NCBI GenBank assembly: GCA_028710895.1
Contig: JAQTTH010000009.1
Span: 1-64,000, forward strand
Direction of reading: 5' to 3'
Source: Paludibacter sp.
Lineage (GTDB): Bacteria; Bacteroidota; Bacteroidia; Bacteroidales; Paludibacteraceae
Length of the DNA stretch: 64,000 bases
The notes under the pieces are model-generated. The model did not search any database, was not told the origin of the DNA, and saw only the letters and a program-made list of their open reading frames with translations. Each line of letters starts with the position of its first letter. Position 1 is the first letter of the stretch. Of this stretch, positions 37,744 through 48,200 are shown piece by piece. A program made the position numbers and the translations under genes.

Positions 37744-38900
37744 TAACAGTTGTTGCTGATGACATCACCGGTGCTGCTGAAATAGCAGGCGTCTGCCTTC
37801 GGTACGGTTTACAGGTATCGTTTGGGATTAATTCGGTTCCGGAGACACCAGCCGATGTGCGTGTAATTGCTACCGACAGTCGTTCAGCAACTGAAATAGA
37901 AGCCTACAATACTCACAAGAAACTGGCAACAGAGATTTTTACCGACTCAGACTCTTTTGTATTCAAGAAGTGTGATTCGGTATTGCGTGGTTATGTTTTG
38001 ACAGAGTTGGCCGCACTCATGGAAATCAGTGCAAAAAACAATGTCATACTTCAGCCAGCCAACCCTGCAACGGGGCGATGCATACGCAACAGTCAGTATT
38101 ATATTGAAGAGAAATTGTTAGAGAAAACCGGGTTTGCTATTGATCCGGATTTTCCGGCTCACAGTTCAGAGGTGATAACACTTCTATCAGAGCGCTCCCC
38201 TCTGACCAGAAACCAGATTCTCATTACCACCAATGAATCTGAGAGTCAGGCAAAAAAAATTCAAATTGATGATTGCAACAGCACAGAAGAATTGAATAAA
38301 AATCTGAGCAATTTCGACAAGAATCAACTTTATGCAGGAAGTGCAGCCTTTTTTGAACAAATCCTGAAAAAGCAATTTCCTTTAAATACAATAAAGTCGG
38401 CTCCAAGCCATTCAATAGTTTCAGATTATTTATTGATTGCCGGAAGTACTCATCCTCAAAGTCATATATATATTGAATCTTTACGCTCAGCGGATTGTCC
38501 GGTGTGTTATTTTCCAGAAGAATTACTACAGGAGAACACATCAGATGTTGCGATTGAAAGCTATGCAAACACACTGGTAAGCATCTGGACAAAACATCGC
38601 AGACTTGCTCTTTCCATATCCAACAAGAAAGTAACATTCCCGGGAAGTTCTACAATACTGAAAATACGAATAAATAAAATTGTATCAATAATACTCGCTC
38701 AGTGCCCTGTAGCAGAGCTACTCATTGAAGGAGGAGCCACAGCCTATGACATATTGAGTACATTAAAATGGCAAACTCTGACCCCCATTCAGGAAATTTC
38801 ACCCGGAGTTGTACGCATGCAGATTCAACACCCAACAACTATTTACCTTACAATAAAACCTGGCAGCTATCAGTGGCCGGAAGATTTAATTAAATACTAA
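37740..38900 (+). CDS. DUF1537 four-carbon acid sugar kinase
   Basis: A 386-residue protein with the DUF1537 N-terminal motif VVADDITGAAEIAG (about 4-17), FKKCDSVLRGYV (about 79-90) and a C-terminal nucleotide-binding region (about 230-375, LLIEGGATAYDIL). It is a little shorter than usual. Relatives phosphorylate D-threonate, L-threonate, D-erythronate or 3-oxo-isoapionate. Its overlap with pdxA2 (ATGA) points to a threonate- or erythronate-type substrate, but this is inference. Confidence 0.85.
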   Translation: MITVVADDITGAAEIAGVCLRYGLQVSFGINSVPETPADVRVIATDSRSATEIEAYNTHKKLATEIFTDSDSFVFKKCDSVLRGYVLTELAALMEISAKNNVILQPANPATGRCIRNSQYYIEEKLLEKTGFAIDPDFPAHSSEVITLLSERSPLTRNQILITTNESESQAKKIQIDDCNSTEELNKNLSNFDKNQLYAGSAAFFEQILKKQFPLNTIKSAPSHSIVSDYLLIAGSTHPQSHIYIESLRSADCPVCYFPEELLQENTSDVAIESYANTLVSIWTKHRRLALSISNKKVTFPGSSTILKIRINKIVSIILAQCPVAELLIEGGATAYDILSTLKWQTLTPIQEISPGVVRMQIQHPTTIYLTIKPGSYQWPEDLIKY

Positions 38901-38922
38901 TCAACTGATTACGAGATGATTT

Positions 38923-38930
38923 TATATTTG
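38923..38930 (+). promoter_or_regulatory. Candidate -7 promoter element
   Basis: TATATTTG fits TAnnTTTG, about 440 bases before the AraC gene and just after the DUF1537 stop. No -33 TTTG at correct spacing was seen, so it is only a candidate. Confidence 0.3.
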
Positions 38931-38961
38931 TGCGTGCATTATTATCCATAAAAGTGTACGA

Positions 38962-38995
38962 TTATACATACAAAACTATCAATTTGTATGTATAA
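38962..38995. promoter_or_regulatory. 13-bp perfect dyad between the sugar-acid operon and AraC gene
   Basis: TTATACATACAAA (38962-38974) is repeated in inverted form at 38983-38995 with an 8-base spacer. No T-run follows, so it is more like a regulator-binding site than a terminator. It lies in a 471-base gap (38901-39371) that otherwise holds AT-rich DNA and a candidate -7 element TATTTTTG at 39248-39255. Confidence 0.5.
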
Positions 38996-39371
38996 ATTAC
39001 TAAATCCCAAGTCAATCGTATTTAATTCTACTACCTGATTGAATTTGTTTTAGTTATAAATACAACTATTCAGCTCGAAATTTTATGTTGTTGAATATGT
39101 TTTCAAGTGCAGAATAAGCGCAAGAGTCAATCAGAACAAAATCAAAGCACTGAAAATCTATCAGTTAGATACAACAAACCATATCTATATCTATTTTTCC
39201 TCCTCAATTAAAGATTTCATAGATTTTATACAGTCAAATAAAAATTGTATTTTTGTCAAACACTAGCTGTGTGCGAACACGGGCAAAACACCCGGGCATA
39301 AATGCTATTTTTTTTCTTAGACCTTCAGCACAGATTAGTACAGACAAAAGATTAAAACAGAATCTAAACAG

Positions 39372-40310
39372 ATGAAAACACAAGCGGTTATGAATTACAA
39401 TGAATTAGGTGTGGAATTCAAATATCTACTTGTCAACGAAAAAGACAAAAAATTTGGCTTATCAGTGAATACTGTTGGGTTTCAATCCATTCAACCCTAT
39501 ACCCCCTACCCATTATCTGATCATCCAATAGGATATTTTTTCAACGCTAAAAAAGGAAGAATACTACACGAATATCAACTGGTGTATATAACCAAAGGAA
39601 GAGGTTTAATTACACTTGATAAAGAAGATGAAATTCCAATTTCCAAAGGGCGTCTTTTTGTAATATTTCCCGGTCAGTGGCACACATATCATCCACTCCC
39701 GGAAACAGGTTGGAATGAGTATTACATTGGGTTCGAAGGACCTATGATTGAAAACATTGTTGAAAATTCATTTATCAGCAAAGGAAATCAAATACTCGAA
39801 GTTGGTTTCAATGAAGAATTGGTAAATCTGTTTGCCCGGGCGATTGAAGTAGCAGAAGTGGATAAAATATCCTCGCAACAATACCTTTCCGGCATTGTTT
39901 TGCATATTTTGGGACTTGTACTTTCAGTTTCGCAAAACAAAATATTTGAAGTTGGTGATGTTGTTCAGAAAATTGAACAGGCCAAAATCATCATGAATGA
40001 AAATATCTATAAAAACATTGACCCGGAAGAATTGGCAGAAAAACTAAATACAAGCTACTCCTGGTTCAGAAAGGTTTTCAAAGACTACACCGGCTATGCT
40101 CCGGCTAAGTACTTTCAGGAACTTAAAATCAGAAAAGCAAAACAACTTTTGGTTGGCACATCGCACACAGTAAAGGAAATTTCCTATATGCTTGATTACA
40201 ATTCCACGGAACATTTCTTCTCCCTGTTTAAAAAAATCACAGGATATACACCGCTTGAGTATCGTTGTTTTGGCAGAAATACAGACGAAGTGACAGAAGA
40301 TTGCAAATAA
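39372..40310 (+). CDS. AraC-family transcriptional regulator
   Basis: A 312-residue regulator. The N-terminal cupin-like sensor (about 60-170; ITKGRGLITLDKED, FPGQWHTYHPLPETGWNEYYIGF) should bind a sugar. The C-terminal double helix-turn-helix (about 210-300) has NTSYSWFRKVFKDYTGYAPAKYF and the second helix region YNSTEHFFSLFKKITGYTPLEYR. It probably controls the flanking rhamnose/sugar-acid genes or the downstream glycan locus. Met7 is an alternative start. A terminator follows. Confidence 0.9.
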   Translation: MKTQAVMNYNELGVEFKYLLVNEKDKKFGLSVNTVGFQSIQPYTPYPLSDHPIGYFFNAKKGRILHEYQLVYITKGRGLITLDKEDEIPISKGRLFVIFPGQWHTYHPLPETGWNEYYIGFEGPMIENIVENSFISKGNQILEVGFNEELVNLFARAIEVAEVDKISSQQYLSGIVLHILGLVLSVSQNKIFEVGDVVQKIEQAKIIMNENIYKNIDPEELAEKLNTSYSWFRKVFKDYTGYAPAKYFQELKIRKAKQLLVGTSHTVKEISYMLDYNSTEHFFSLFKKITGYTPLEYRCFGRNTDEVTEDCK

Positions 40311-40330
40311 AACAAGTTTTCAATTATTGA

Positions 40331-40374
40331 AAAGCGGAGAGTTAAATTCAGTTTAATTCTCCGCTTTTCGTTTT
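40331..40374 (+). terminator. Rho-independent terminator after the AraC gene
   Basis: A 15-bp stem (AAGCGGAGAGTTAAA with TTTAATTCTCCGCTT, one G-U pair) and 5-base loop, followed by TTCGTTTT, about 20 bases after the stop codon. Confidence 0.85.
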
Positions 40375-40478
40375 AGCACAGTTCAGCATGGTTAAAAGCC
40401 TTCTATACAACCAACGGTAAAATCAAAAACAATATGAATAATATCATTGAATATATTTAAATAACATAAACAAGTCCA

Positions 40479-40486
40479 TACATTTG
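40479..40486 (+). promoter_or_regulatory. Candidate -7 element before the glycosidase gene
   Basis: TACATTTG fits TAnnTTTG about 35 bases before the ATG at 40520. The nearest upstream TTG is 29 bases away, too far for a standard promoter, so activator dependence is possible. Confidence 0.4.
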
Positions 40487-40519
40487 TAAACCTTAAATAC
40501 AAGAACAAACTAAGTCAAA

Positions 40520-42622
40520 ATGAAAAAATTTCTCTATGCATGTTGTATGCTTCCTCTTTTTGCCTGTGCGACGCTAAAGCAAGCTCCGATAGACCGCAAA
40601 GCACTGACTGAAAGAAACAATCCACATATCAATTCTTTTGACTCTCTATCATCATTATCCGTTGGAAATGGAGAATTTGCTTATACTGTTGATGCTACAG
40701 GACTTCAAACATTTCCCAACCGATACACACAAGGCGTACCTCTCGGTACACAAAGCCAATGGGGTTGGCACAGTTTTGCGAATCCAAATAACTACTTACA
40801 CTCAGAAACTCTCAAAAATTACAACTTTAGAGGGAAAGAAGAACCTTATTCCACACAGTTCAACGAACCGGGCAGACCCAAAGAAGCTGCTGAATGGTTT
40901 CGTACAAATCCGCATCGCCTCCATTTGGGAATTATTGGATTTGAATTGAACGACCCTAGCGATTACAATTCAATCAGCAATATCAAACAGGAACTCCAAC
41001 TATGGAAAGGCAAAATTGTGAGTCAATTTCAACTTGCCGGAAAACAGATTTTGGTAGAAACGAGCTGCCATCCAACGAAAGATGCTATTTGCGCACATAT
41101 TGTTTCAACAACTCATACAGGTATAAAATTTCATTTTCCTTACCCAAGTGGCGGTCATTCGGATGATGGCTGCGACTGGAATAACAATGATAAACACAGC
41201 ACTACACTTATCAGCCAGACAGAAAATTCCGCATTACTGGAACGTAAGATTGATGAAACAATCTATTATGTTTCCGTTCAATGGGAAGGGAAAGCATCGT
41301 TGATTGAAAAAGAAAAGAACTATTTCGTATTACAACCAACAACTGACGACTTTTCCTTTTCAGCAGCTTTTTCGACAAATAAACCGTCTGAAAAACTACC
41401 GCAGACTTCAGACATGCAGCTTGCTGCAGAGAATTACTGGAATTCTTTCTGGACAAAAGGCGGAGCTGTTGATTTCTCGAAATGCAAAGACAAACGTGCT
41501 CCTGAACTTGAGCGTCGGGTAGTTCTTTCACAATATCTACTAGCAATTCAATGTGCAGGCTCTGTTCCACCACAAGAAACAGGTTTAACTTACAATTCGT
41601 GGTTTGGTAAATTCCATCTCGAAATGATTTGGTGGCACGAAGCTCAATTCGCACTTTGGGGAAGATCAGAACTATTGGAGCGAACACTCGATTGGTACAA
41701 CAAAGCCTATCCAATTGCTAAAGAAATTGCACAAAGACAAGGATTTCAAGGTGCCCGTTGGATGAAAATGACAGATCCTTCCGGAGTTGAAGCACCTTCA
41801 AAAGTTGGTTCATTCCTTATTTGGCAACAGCCACACCTCATCTATCTGGCTGAATTGGTTTATCGCAGTCATCCATCACAGGAAGTATTGGATAAATATG
41901 CCAAGCTGATTGATGAAACAGCGAAGTTTATGTTTTCGTTTGCAACTTACGAACAACTGGAAGGGAGATATGTGCTCAAAGGTGCCATTCCGGCTCAGGA
42001 AACATTACGGGCTTCCGAAACAGTAAATCCGCCTTTTGAACTTTCATATTGGTATTTTGCCATGAATACAGCTCAAAAATGGCGTGAAAGAATGGGACTG
42101 AAACGTAACCTGCAATGGGACGAAATGATTGATAAACTTTCGCCTCTTGCTTATCAGGATAAACTCTATCTGGCTGCAGAAACAGCAACAGACACATACA
42201 AAGACATTCGATTTACTTCCGACCACATGGCCGTATTGGGTGCTTTAGGTATTTTACCCAAATGTCCGTTGGTGAGAACAGATTACATGCAAAATACGCT
42301 AAACTGGATTTGGGACAACTGGAACTGGGGCAAAACCTGGGGCTGGGATTACCCAATGACAGCTATGAATGCGGCCAGACTTGGCGATGGAGAAAAAGCT
42401 GTTGGCGCCTTGCTAATGGATAAACGGACAAACACCTATTTGCCAAACGGGCATAATTATCAGGATACACGCTTACGAATCTATCTGCCGGGAAATGGTG
42501 GTCTGCTAACAGCAATATCAATGATGTGCGCCGGCTGGGATGGCAATAAAATAAAAAATCCAGGTTTCCCAAAAGATGGAAACTGGAATGTGCAATGGGA
42601 AGGTTTGCAACCAATGCCTTAA
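40520..42622 (+). CDS. Putative six-hairpin glycosidase lipoprotein (GH65/GH95-like clan)
   Basis: A 700-residue exported protein with a likely lipobox (LFAC, Cys16). An N-terminal beta-rich region (about 35-310) is followed by an (alpha/alpha)6 region with NSWFGKFHLEMIWWHEAQFALWGR (about 356-379; compare GH65-type KFHLEMYWWH) and WGWDYPMTAMNAARLG (about 612-627). Acidic residues Glu363 and Glu370 or Asp616 are candidate catalytic groups. Family and substrate are uncertain. It is flanked by the AraC gene and the SusC/D block, suggesting an oligosaccharide from the same glycan. Confidence 0.6.
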   Translation: MKKFLYACCMLPLFACATLKQAPIDRKALTERNNPHINSFDSLSSLSVGNGEFAYTVDATGLQTFPNRYTQGVPLGTQSQWGWHSFANPNNYLHSETLKNYNFRGKEEPYSTQFNEPGRPKEAAEWFRTNPHRLHLGIIGFELNDPSDYNSISNIKQELQLWKGKIVSQFQLAGKQILVETSCHPTKDAICAHIVSTTHTGIKFHFPYPSGGHSDDGCDWNNNDKHSTTLISQTENSALLERKIDETIYYVSVQWEGKASLIEKEKNYFVLQPTTDDFSFSAAFSTNKPSEKLPQTSDMQLAAENYWNSFWTKGGAVDFSKCKDKRAPELERRVVLSQYLLAIQCAGSVPPQETGLTYNSWFGKFHLEMIWWHEAQFALWGRSELLERTLDWYNKAYPIAKEIAQRQGFQGARWMKMTDPSGVEAPSKVGSFLIWQQPHLIYLAELVYRSHPSQEVLDKYAKLIDETAKFMFSFATYEQLEGRYVLKGAIPAQETLRASETVNPPFELSYWYFAMNTAQKWRERMGLKRNLQWDEMIDKLSPLAYQDKLYLAAETATDTYKDIRFTSDHMAVLGALGILPKCPLVRTDYMQNTLNWIWDNWNWGKTWGWDYPMTAMNAARLGDGEKAVGALLMDKRTNTYLPNGHNYQDTRLRIYLPGNGGLLTAISMMCAGWDGNKIKNPGFPKDGNWNVQWEGLQPMP

Positions 42623-42630
42623 GGGATTCA

Positions 42631-43010
42631 TTAAAATAATTGAGACTAAAACTTTTTGTAAAGGCTCAAAAGTAAAATATTTAGGACTAAAACTTTTTGC
42701 AAAGGCTCAAAAATAAAATATTTGAGACTAAAACTTTTTACAAAGCCTCAAAAATAAAATATTTGGAACTAAAACTTTTTGCAAAGGCTCAAAAATAAAA
42801 TATTTGGAACCAAAACTTTTTGCAAAACCTCAAAAGTAAAATATTGGGGACTAAAATTTTTTACAAAGGCTCAAAAATAAAATATTTGAGACTAAAACTT
42901 TTTACAAAGCCTCAAAAATAAAATATTTGGAACCAAAACTTTTTACAAAACCTCAAAAGTAAAATATTGGGGACTAAACCTTTTTACAAAGGCTCAAAAT
43001 TAAAATAATT
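42631..43010 (+). repeat. Nine-copy 41-bp tandem repeat
   Basis: Nine head-to-tail units with exactly 41-bp spacing; the ACTAAAAC/ACCAAAAC core starts at 42645, 42686, 42727, 42768, 42809, 42850, 42891, 42932 and 42973. Consensus features are GACTAAAAC, TTTTTGCAAAGGCTC and AAAAATAAAATATTTG. Units 3 and 7, 5 and 8, and 6 and 9 are near-identical, so the array grew by multi-unit duplication. CTCAAA and TTTGAG can pair into small hairpins across units. It fills the gap between the glycosidase gene and the first FAS1 gene. Confidence 0.95.
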
Positions 43011-43050
43011 ATAAAATCTAATCATCAATATAACAAAAATGGGAAAAATC

Positions 43051-45237
43051 ATGAAAAAATGGACTCCGATTTTAGTATTCTTTCTGCTTTTGCTTACATC
43101 CTGTGTAAGCGAGTTGGACAAATACTATGCAACTCCGGACTGGTTAAAAGGTAATGCATGGGAAGTTCTTGAAAAGAAAGGAAATTTCAAGTTATTTCTT
43201 TCTGCAGTAGAACGAACCTCATACAAAGATCTGGTTCAGGGCAAAGGTATTATTACCGTAATGGCACCTACCGATTCTGCATTTCAGGTATACCTGACTA
43301 AACACAATTACGCATCTGTAGCCGCTATTCCCGATTCTGTAGTAACAAAACTGGTTGGTTTTCATTTGTTGTTTTATGCATTCGATAAAGATAAATTTGT
43401 TGACTATAAGCCAAATGGAATTGAATCAACGAATGAATTGAAAGGAATGTATTACAAGTTCCGCACAAAAAGCCGTGATGACATTTCGGTGGAACATGAC
43501 CCCGCTTTTGGCAACGCTGCGAGAAAAGTAATGCATAAAGACCGTTTCTTACCTGTTTTCTCATTCAATTTGTTCGACAGTTACGGTTTAAATGCAAAAG
43601 CAAATTATGAATTCTTCTATCCTAATTCTACATGGACTGGTCAGACCGGTTTTAATGTATCAAATGCTTCGGTAAAAGAGTATGGAATTGTAACCGACAA
43701 TGGCTATGTCTACACAGTAAATCAGGTTATAGAGCCCCTTGGTACTATTTATAATGAATTGAAGGCTGAAACCAATTATACCATTTTCAAAAATGCTTAC
43801 GATCGCTTTGTAACATTTGAATACGATGCAACATCTACGGCCGATTACGGCAAAGGAGACTCACTTTTCATCATGTATCACGGAAGTCAGCTACCTCCTA
43901 TAGCTTCCGAATGGCCTGTTTTCAGTTACACACAGCTTGATATTTTATCATATGGTGCCTATAGTTTATTTGCCCCAAGCAATACGGCCATGCAATCGTT
44001 CTACGATCAGTATTGGAGACCATATTACAATAACAAAGGAATTGATAGTGTGAAATTTGAACCACTCCTTACATTGCTTCAGAACCACATATATAGTGGT
44101 ACAGTTCTTTTCCCGGAACAAATTGAATCTGGTAAAATCAAGTCTCCATACGGAAGTACAATCCAATTTAATCGCACATCTGCTCAAATGAAACACATTT
44201 GTGTAAATGGTGCTTTATATGGACTGGATCATGTCATTGTTCCGCCTATGTTTGAAAAAGTCACTTCACCCATGTATTGTAATCCGCAATATAACATGAT
44301 TTTGGACATGATGAAAAATTCATCTTACGTGCAAACTCTCATTACCGATGCAGCCAAATTCAACGTTTTCTATCCAACTGATAATATGATTCTTACCTAC
44401 ACAAACTTTGAAGGTAAAAGTATGTACTATTCAAACAAAAATGATAAACGTTACGGTTCTCAGGATTTGCAGATTGATGGTGATGATGGCTTTCAAAAAT
44501 CGATGACCGTCAACCAAAAGAAAACTTTTGCCGGAGGTCATATCGGGACTGAAATTATTTCGACAAAAAGTGCAACTGAATATGTATACCGTACTCTTCA
44601 ACCATACAACTACCTGTATGTCAATGGAAGTAAGATATACTCATCCTCATTATACAATTTAGGCGTTGACGCAAAAGTTCCAACATTCACCAAGATAGAT
44701 GGTGGATGGACCAATGGAAATGCCTATGCATTGTCTGGAGCAACAGCTTCTGCTTTGGTTCCTGAAGCAAACCAGTTTAAAAACTTAACAGCTACAAGTA
44801 GTCCTGCAGATTTGAAAAATATGATTGCGTATTTAACTGCAGCTGGCATAACATCTTCTTCACCACCCTACAATTTCTTACAAGGTGAGCGATTTATCGT
44901 ATTAGTTCCTCCTGCAGCCAGCCTGCTGGCTGGATATAATGCACTACCAACAAAGACTCCGGATAAGGTTGCTGCCTTTTTGAAACCCTATTTTATCAAT
45001 GTTGGCTCCAGCAACTTGCTCGATTACCCATTTCCGGGTGCAGGAGTACAAGGCACTCTGGTATCGTTTGGGAAGAAAGCGGATGGTTCTGCCGCTACAT
45101 TTACATTGGTTGATCGCGGTAACGAGTTGGTTATTATCGATGCAAAAGGAAATGAAGCAAAAGTCACCAGTTATTTTCCTAAGATTTATGCTGATGGTGC
45201 AGCCTATCTGATTGACAAATTATTGGTAGTAGAATAA
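43051..45237 (+). CDS. FAS1 (fasciclin) domain lipoprotein 1
   Basis: About 728 residues: signal peptide with lipobox LTSC, then repeated FAS1 domains (first about 25-230, with GIITVMAPTDSAFQVYL and GYVYTVNQVIEPL; a second near 240-400 with YSLFAPSNTAMQSFY; a further one after 410). FAS1 domains mediate adhesion. In this setting the protein is probably surface-exposed and helps hold glycan. The start at 43051 is chosen because the preceding GAAAAATC matches the bases before the next FAS1 gene; 43039 is the alternative. The stop overlaps the susC start. Confidence 0.82.
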   Translation: MKKWTPILVFFLLLLTSCVSELDKYYATPDWLKGNAWEVLEKKGNFKLFLSAVERTSYKDLVQGKGIITVMAPTDSAFQVYLTKHNYASVAAIPDSVVTKLVGFHLLFYAFDKDKFVDYKPNGIESTNELKGMYYKFRTKSRDDISVEHDPAFGNAARKVMHKDRFLPVFSFNLFDSYGLNAKANYEFFYPNSTWTGQTGFNVSNASVKEYGIVTDNGYVYTVNQVIEPLGTIYNELKAETNYTIFKNAYDRFVTFEYDATSTADYGKGDSLFIMYHGSQLPPIASEWPVFSYTQLDILSYGAYSLFAPSNTAMQSFYDQYWRPYYNNKGIDSVKFEPLLTLLQNHIYSGTVLFPEQIESGKIKSPYGSTIQFNRTSAQMKHICVNGALYGLDHVIVPPMFEKVTSPMYCNPQYNMILDMMKNSSYVQTLITDAAKFNVFYPTDNMILTYTNFEGKSMYYSNKNDKRYGSQDLQIDGDDGFQKSMTVNQKKTFAGGHIGTEIISTKSATEYVYRTLQPYNYLYVNGSKIYSSSLYNLGVDAKVPTFTKIDGGWTNGNAYALSGATASALVPEANQFKNLTATSSPADLKNMIAYLTAAGITSSSPPYNFLQGERFIVLVPPAASLLAGYNALPTKTPDKVAAFLKPYFINVGSSNLLDYPFPGAGVQGTLVSFGKKADGSAATFTLVDRGNELVIIDAKGNEAKVTSYFPKIYADGAAYLIDKLLVVE

Positions 45238-48200
45238 TGAAAAAAGAACTAAATATGAAAATATTTCGCAAGATATTTATTTCGGTGATTGTGCTCGTAG
45301 CAGCTCAATCATTAGCTGCACAGACTGTATTGACAGGGACTGTAAAGGATTCGAAAACCAACGAACCCTTAACTGGTGCAAATGTATATGTATTAAATGC
45401 AGGAAACAGATCGTTGGGAGGTTGTATTGTTGATCTGAATGGAGAATACAGGTTACAGATTCCAAATCAACAAGATTTAAAAATCACGTTTTCGTTTGTG
45501 GGTTTTAAATCGAAATCAGTTAAATACACAGGACAAAAGACCCTGAGTATAGAATTGGATGATGCAACCACTTTTGAAGCAGTAGAAGTTACAGCCAAAA
45601 AAACTGACAAAAACTCGCTTGGTCAAACAATACGCGAACGAGTTTCAGCAATTCAAAAAGTGTCGATGGAAGGACTTGAAACTGCGGGTGTAACAAATGT
45701 AACAGAAGCTTTACAAGGTGCATTGGCAAATGTAGACGTATTGACAGGCGCTGATCCGGGGTCAGGAAGCTCAATTCGAATTCGTGGAACTTCGTCATTA
45801 AGCGCATCGTCTGAACCATTATTTGTTCTTGATGGAGTCCCAATGCCTGTAGACGTATCATCGGACTTTAACTTCTCGACAGCAAACTCCGACGACTATA
45901 GTCAGTTGCTCAACGTATCACCAAGTGACATTTTGAGTATTGAAGTATTGAAAGATGCTGCTGCAACAGCAGTTTGGGGTTCAAAGGGTGCCAACGGTGT
46001 GCTGCTGATTACTACCAAAAAGGGATCGAAAGGAAGAATGTCATTTACATACTCAACAAAATATGAGTCGAGTAAAGAAGGCAGCTCAATTCCAATGTTG
46101 AATGCGAAACAATATGTTTCCATGATACAGGATGCACTTTGGAACTCGATTAACGATGTTGGACAAGGTACAAGTGAAGCCATTAATTACATGTCATTAT
46201 TATACGACACCAAAGAAATTGGTTTTGATCCGGCATGGGTCTATTTCAAAGAGTACAATCAAAACGTAAACTGGCTCGACAAAATCACCCAAAACGGAAT
46301 GTCGTTTGATAATAACTTCTCGCTTTCGGGGGGTGGTGAAAAAGCTGATTATCGTTTATCATTAGGTCATTTGACCGATGAAGGAACAACTGTGGGAACT
46401 AAATTTGAGCGTTTCAGCGGAAAATTCAACATGCAATATAAGTTTTCTGACAAACTTGATATCTCTACCAATTACAGTTTTACACGGGGAATCAGAAATG
46501 CAACCTACGACGACAGCTACCTGGATGTATCAATTCGTGGTCAGGCACTAACAAAAATGCCTAACATGAGCCCTTATATCATTGGCAAAGATGGAAACCC
46601 AACCAGTGAATACTTTACTCCATTTTCGTATTTTCAGGGATCATATGCGACTAATAAAATATTGAATCCTGTAGCCATGGCTTATGAGGCTACAAACAGA
46701 ACTATTTCTGTATCGAGTCTTATGATTTTCAATTTGCATTATAATATAGCAAAAGGATTCGATTATTATGGAATCATGGGATTTCAATCGAATCTGAATA
46801 AAACGGATAAATATTTACCTCAAAGTGTTTCAGGTGAGTCATATATTAGCAGGTACACCGGTATGGGTTCTGAAGGTGGTTCTGATGCAATGTATCTTAC
46901 TACCGAAAACAGATTAATTTTCAACAAAACATTCAATGATGTACATAAAGTATTATTGAGTGGCGTTTGGCAAACAACCGATCAGAATACATCTTCATTC
47001 TCCGGAACCACAACAGGCAATTCAAGTTCAGGAATAACGGATTTGATTGCAGGAAGTAATTCGAAAAACTATGGAGGTGGTTCAGGTCATGTAAACTACC
47101 GTAGTGTAGGTGGATTAATGAACGCACAATACTCATTCAACGAACGCTATATTTTCAATGCCGGATTCCGTATGGAAGCCAGTTCAAGTTTACCCGTAAA
47201 AACACGTTGGGGAGCTTTCCCTACTGTGGGTGTAGCCTGGGTATTTGGCGATGAAAAGTTTCTGAAAAGTGCCAAAGCACTATCATTAGGCAAAATTCGT
47301 GTAAACTGGGGTCAAAGCGGTAACTCTCCTTCGGGTTCAGCACCTTATGTAGGTTCACTAAGTGCTATTGCTAATGGATATGGAGAAATGGCTGCCATTC
47401 AACCGGTAAAAGTTCAACTGGACAATATTGGTTATGAGAAATTAACTCAAACAAATATTGGTATTGACTTTGGACTATTCGACAGTAGGTTAAACATGTC
47501 TTTAGATTTGTATGACAAGTTCACAAGCAATATGTTGCAAAAAAACGTAGATGTACCGTCATCAACAGGTTACACTATTGTTACCTATTACAATTCAGGA
47601 AAAATGGATAACAAAGGTTGGGAGTTTTCAACTGATTATCAGGTATTCAAAAACAAAAACTGGAGACTGAATGTCAACTTCAATATTTCACAAAACAGAA
47701 ATGAGATTGTCGAATTGCCTGAAAACAAGCAAAACATCAACTATACATTCGGAAATAAGAACTACGCCTATAAATTTACTGCAGGTGAGCCTCTTGGATC
47801 ATTCTATGGTTACAAGTACCTGGGAGTTTACCAAAACACTGCTCAAACTTATGCCCAGGATGCAAATGGTGGTACAATTTACGACATTAACGGTAAACCA
47901 GTTGTCATGAAGAACGGTACTGTGAAAGTTTACCCCGGTGATGCAAAATATGCCGATGTGAATAATGACGGTGTTATCAATAAATACGATATCGTTTATA
48001 TTGGTAATTCAAATCCACTATTCATTGGAGGTTTTGGATTTAATTTATCGTATAAAAATATGGGTATTGTTGCCACTTTCCATGGACGTGCCGGACAAAA
48101 AGTTATCAATGCTGTTCGCATGAACAACGAATATATGTATGCCAAAGATAATCAGAGTACTGCTGTTCTACGCCGCTGGAGACACGAAGGCGATAACACA

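Noticed and set aside
42631-43010. Possible CRISPR array
   Set aside because: The 41-bp units are contiguous with no unique spacers, unit sequences drift, and no cas genes are nearby.
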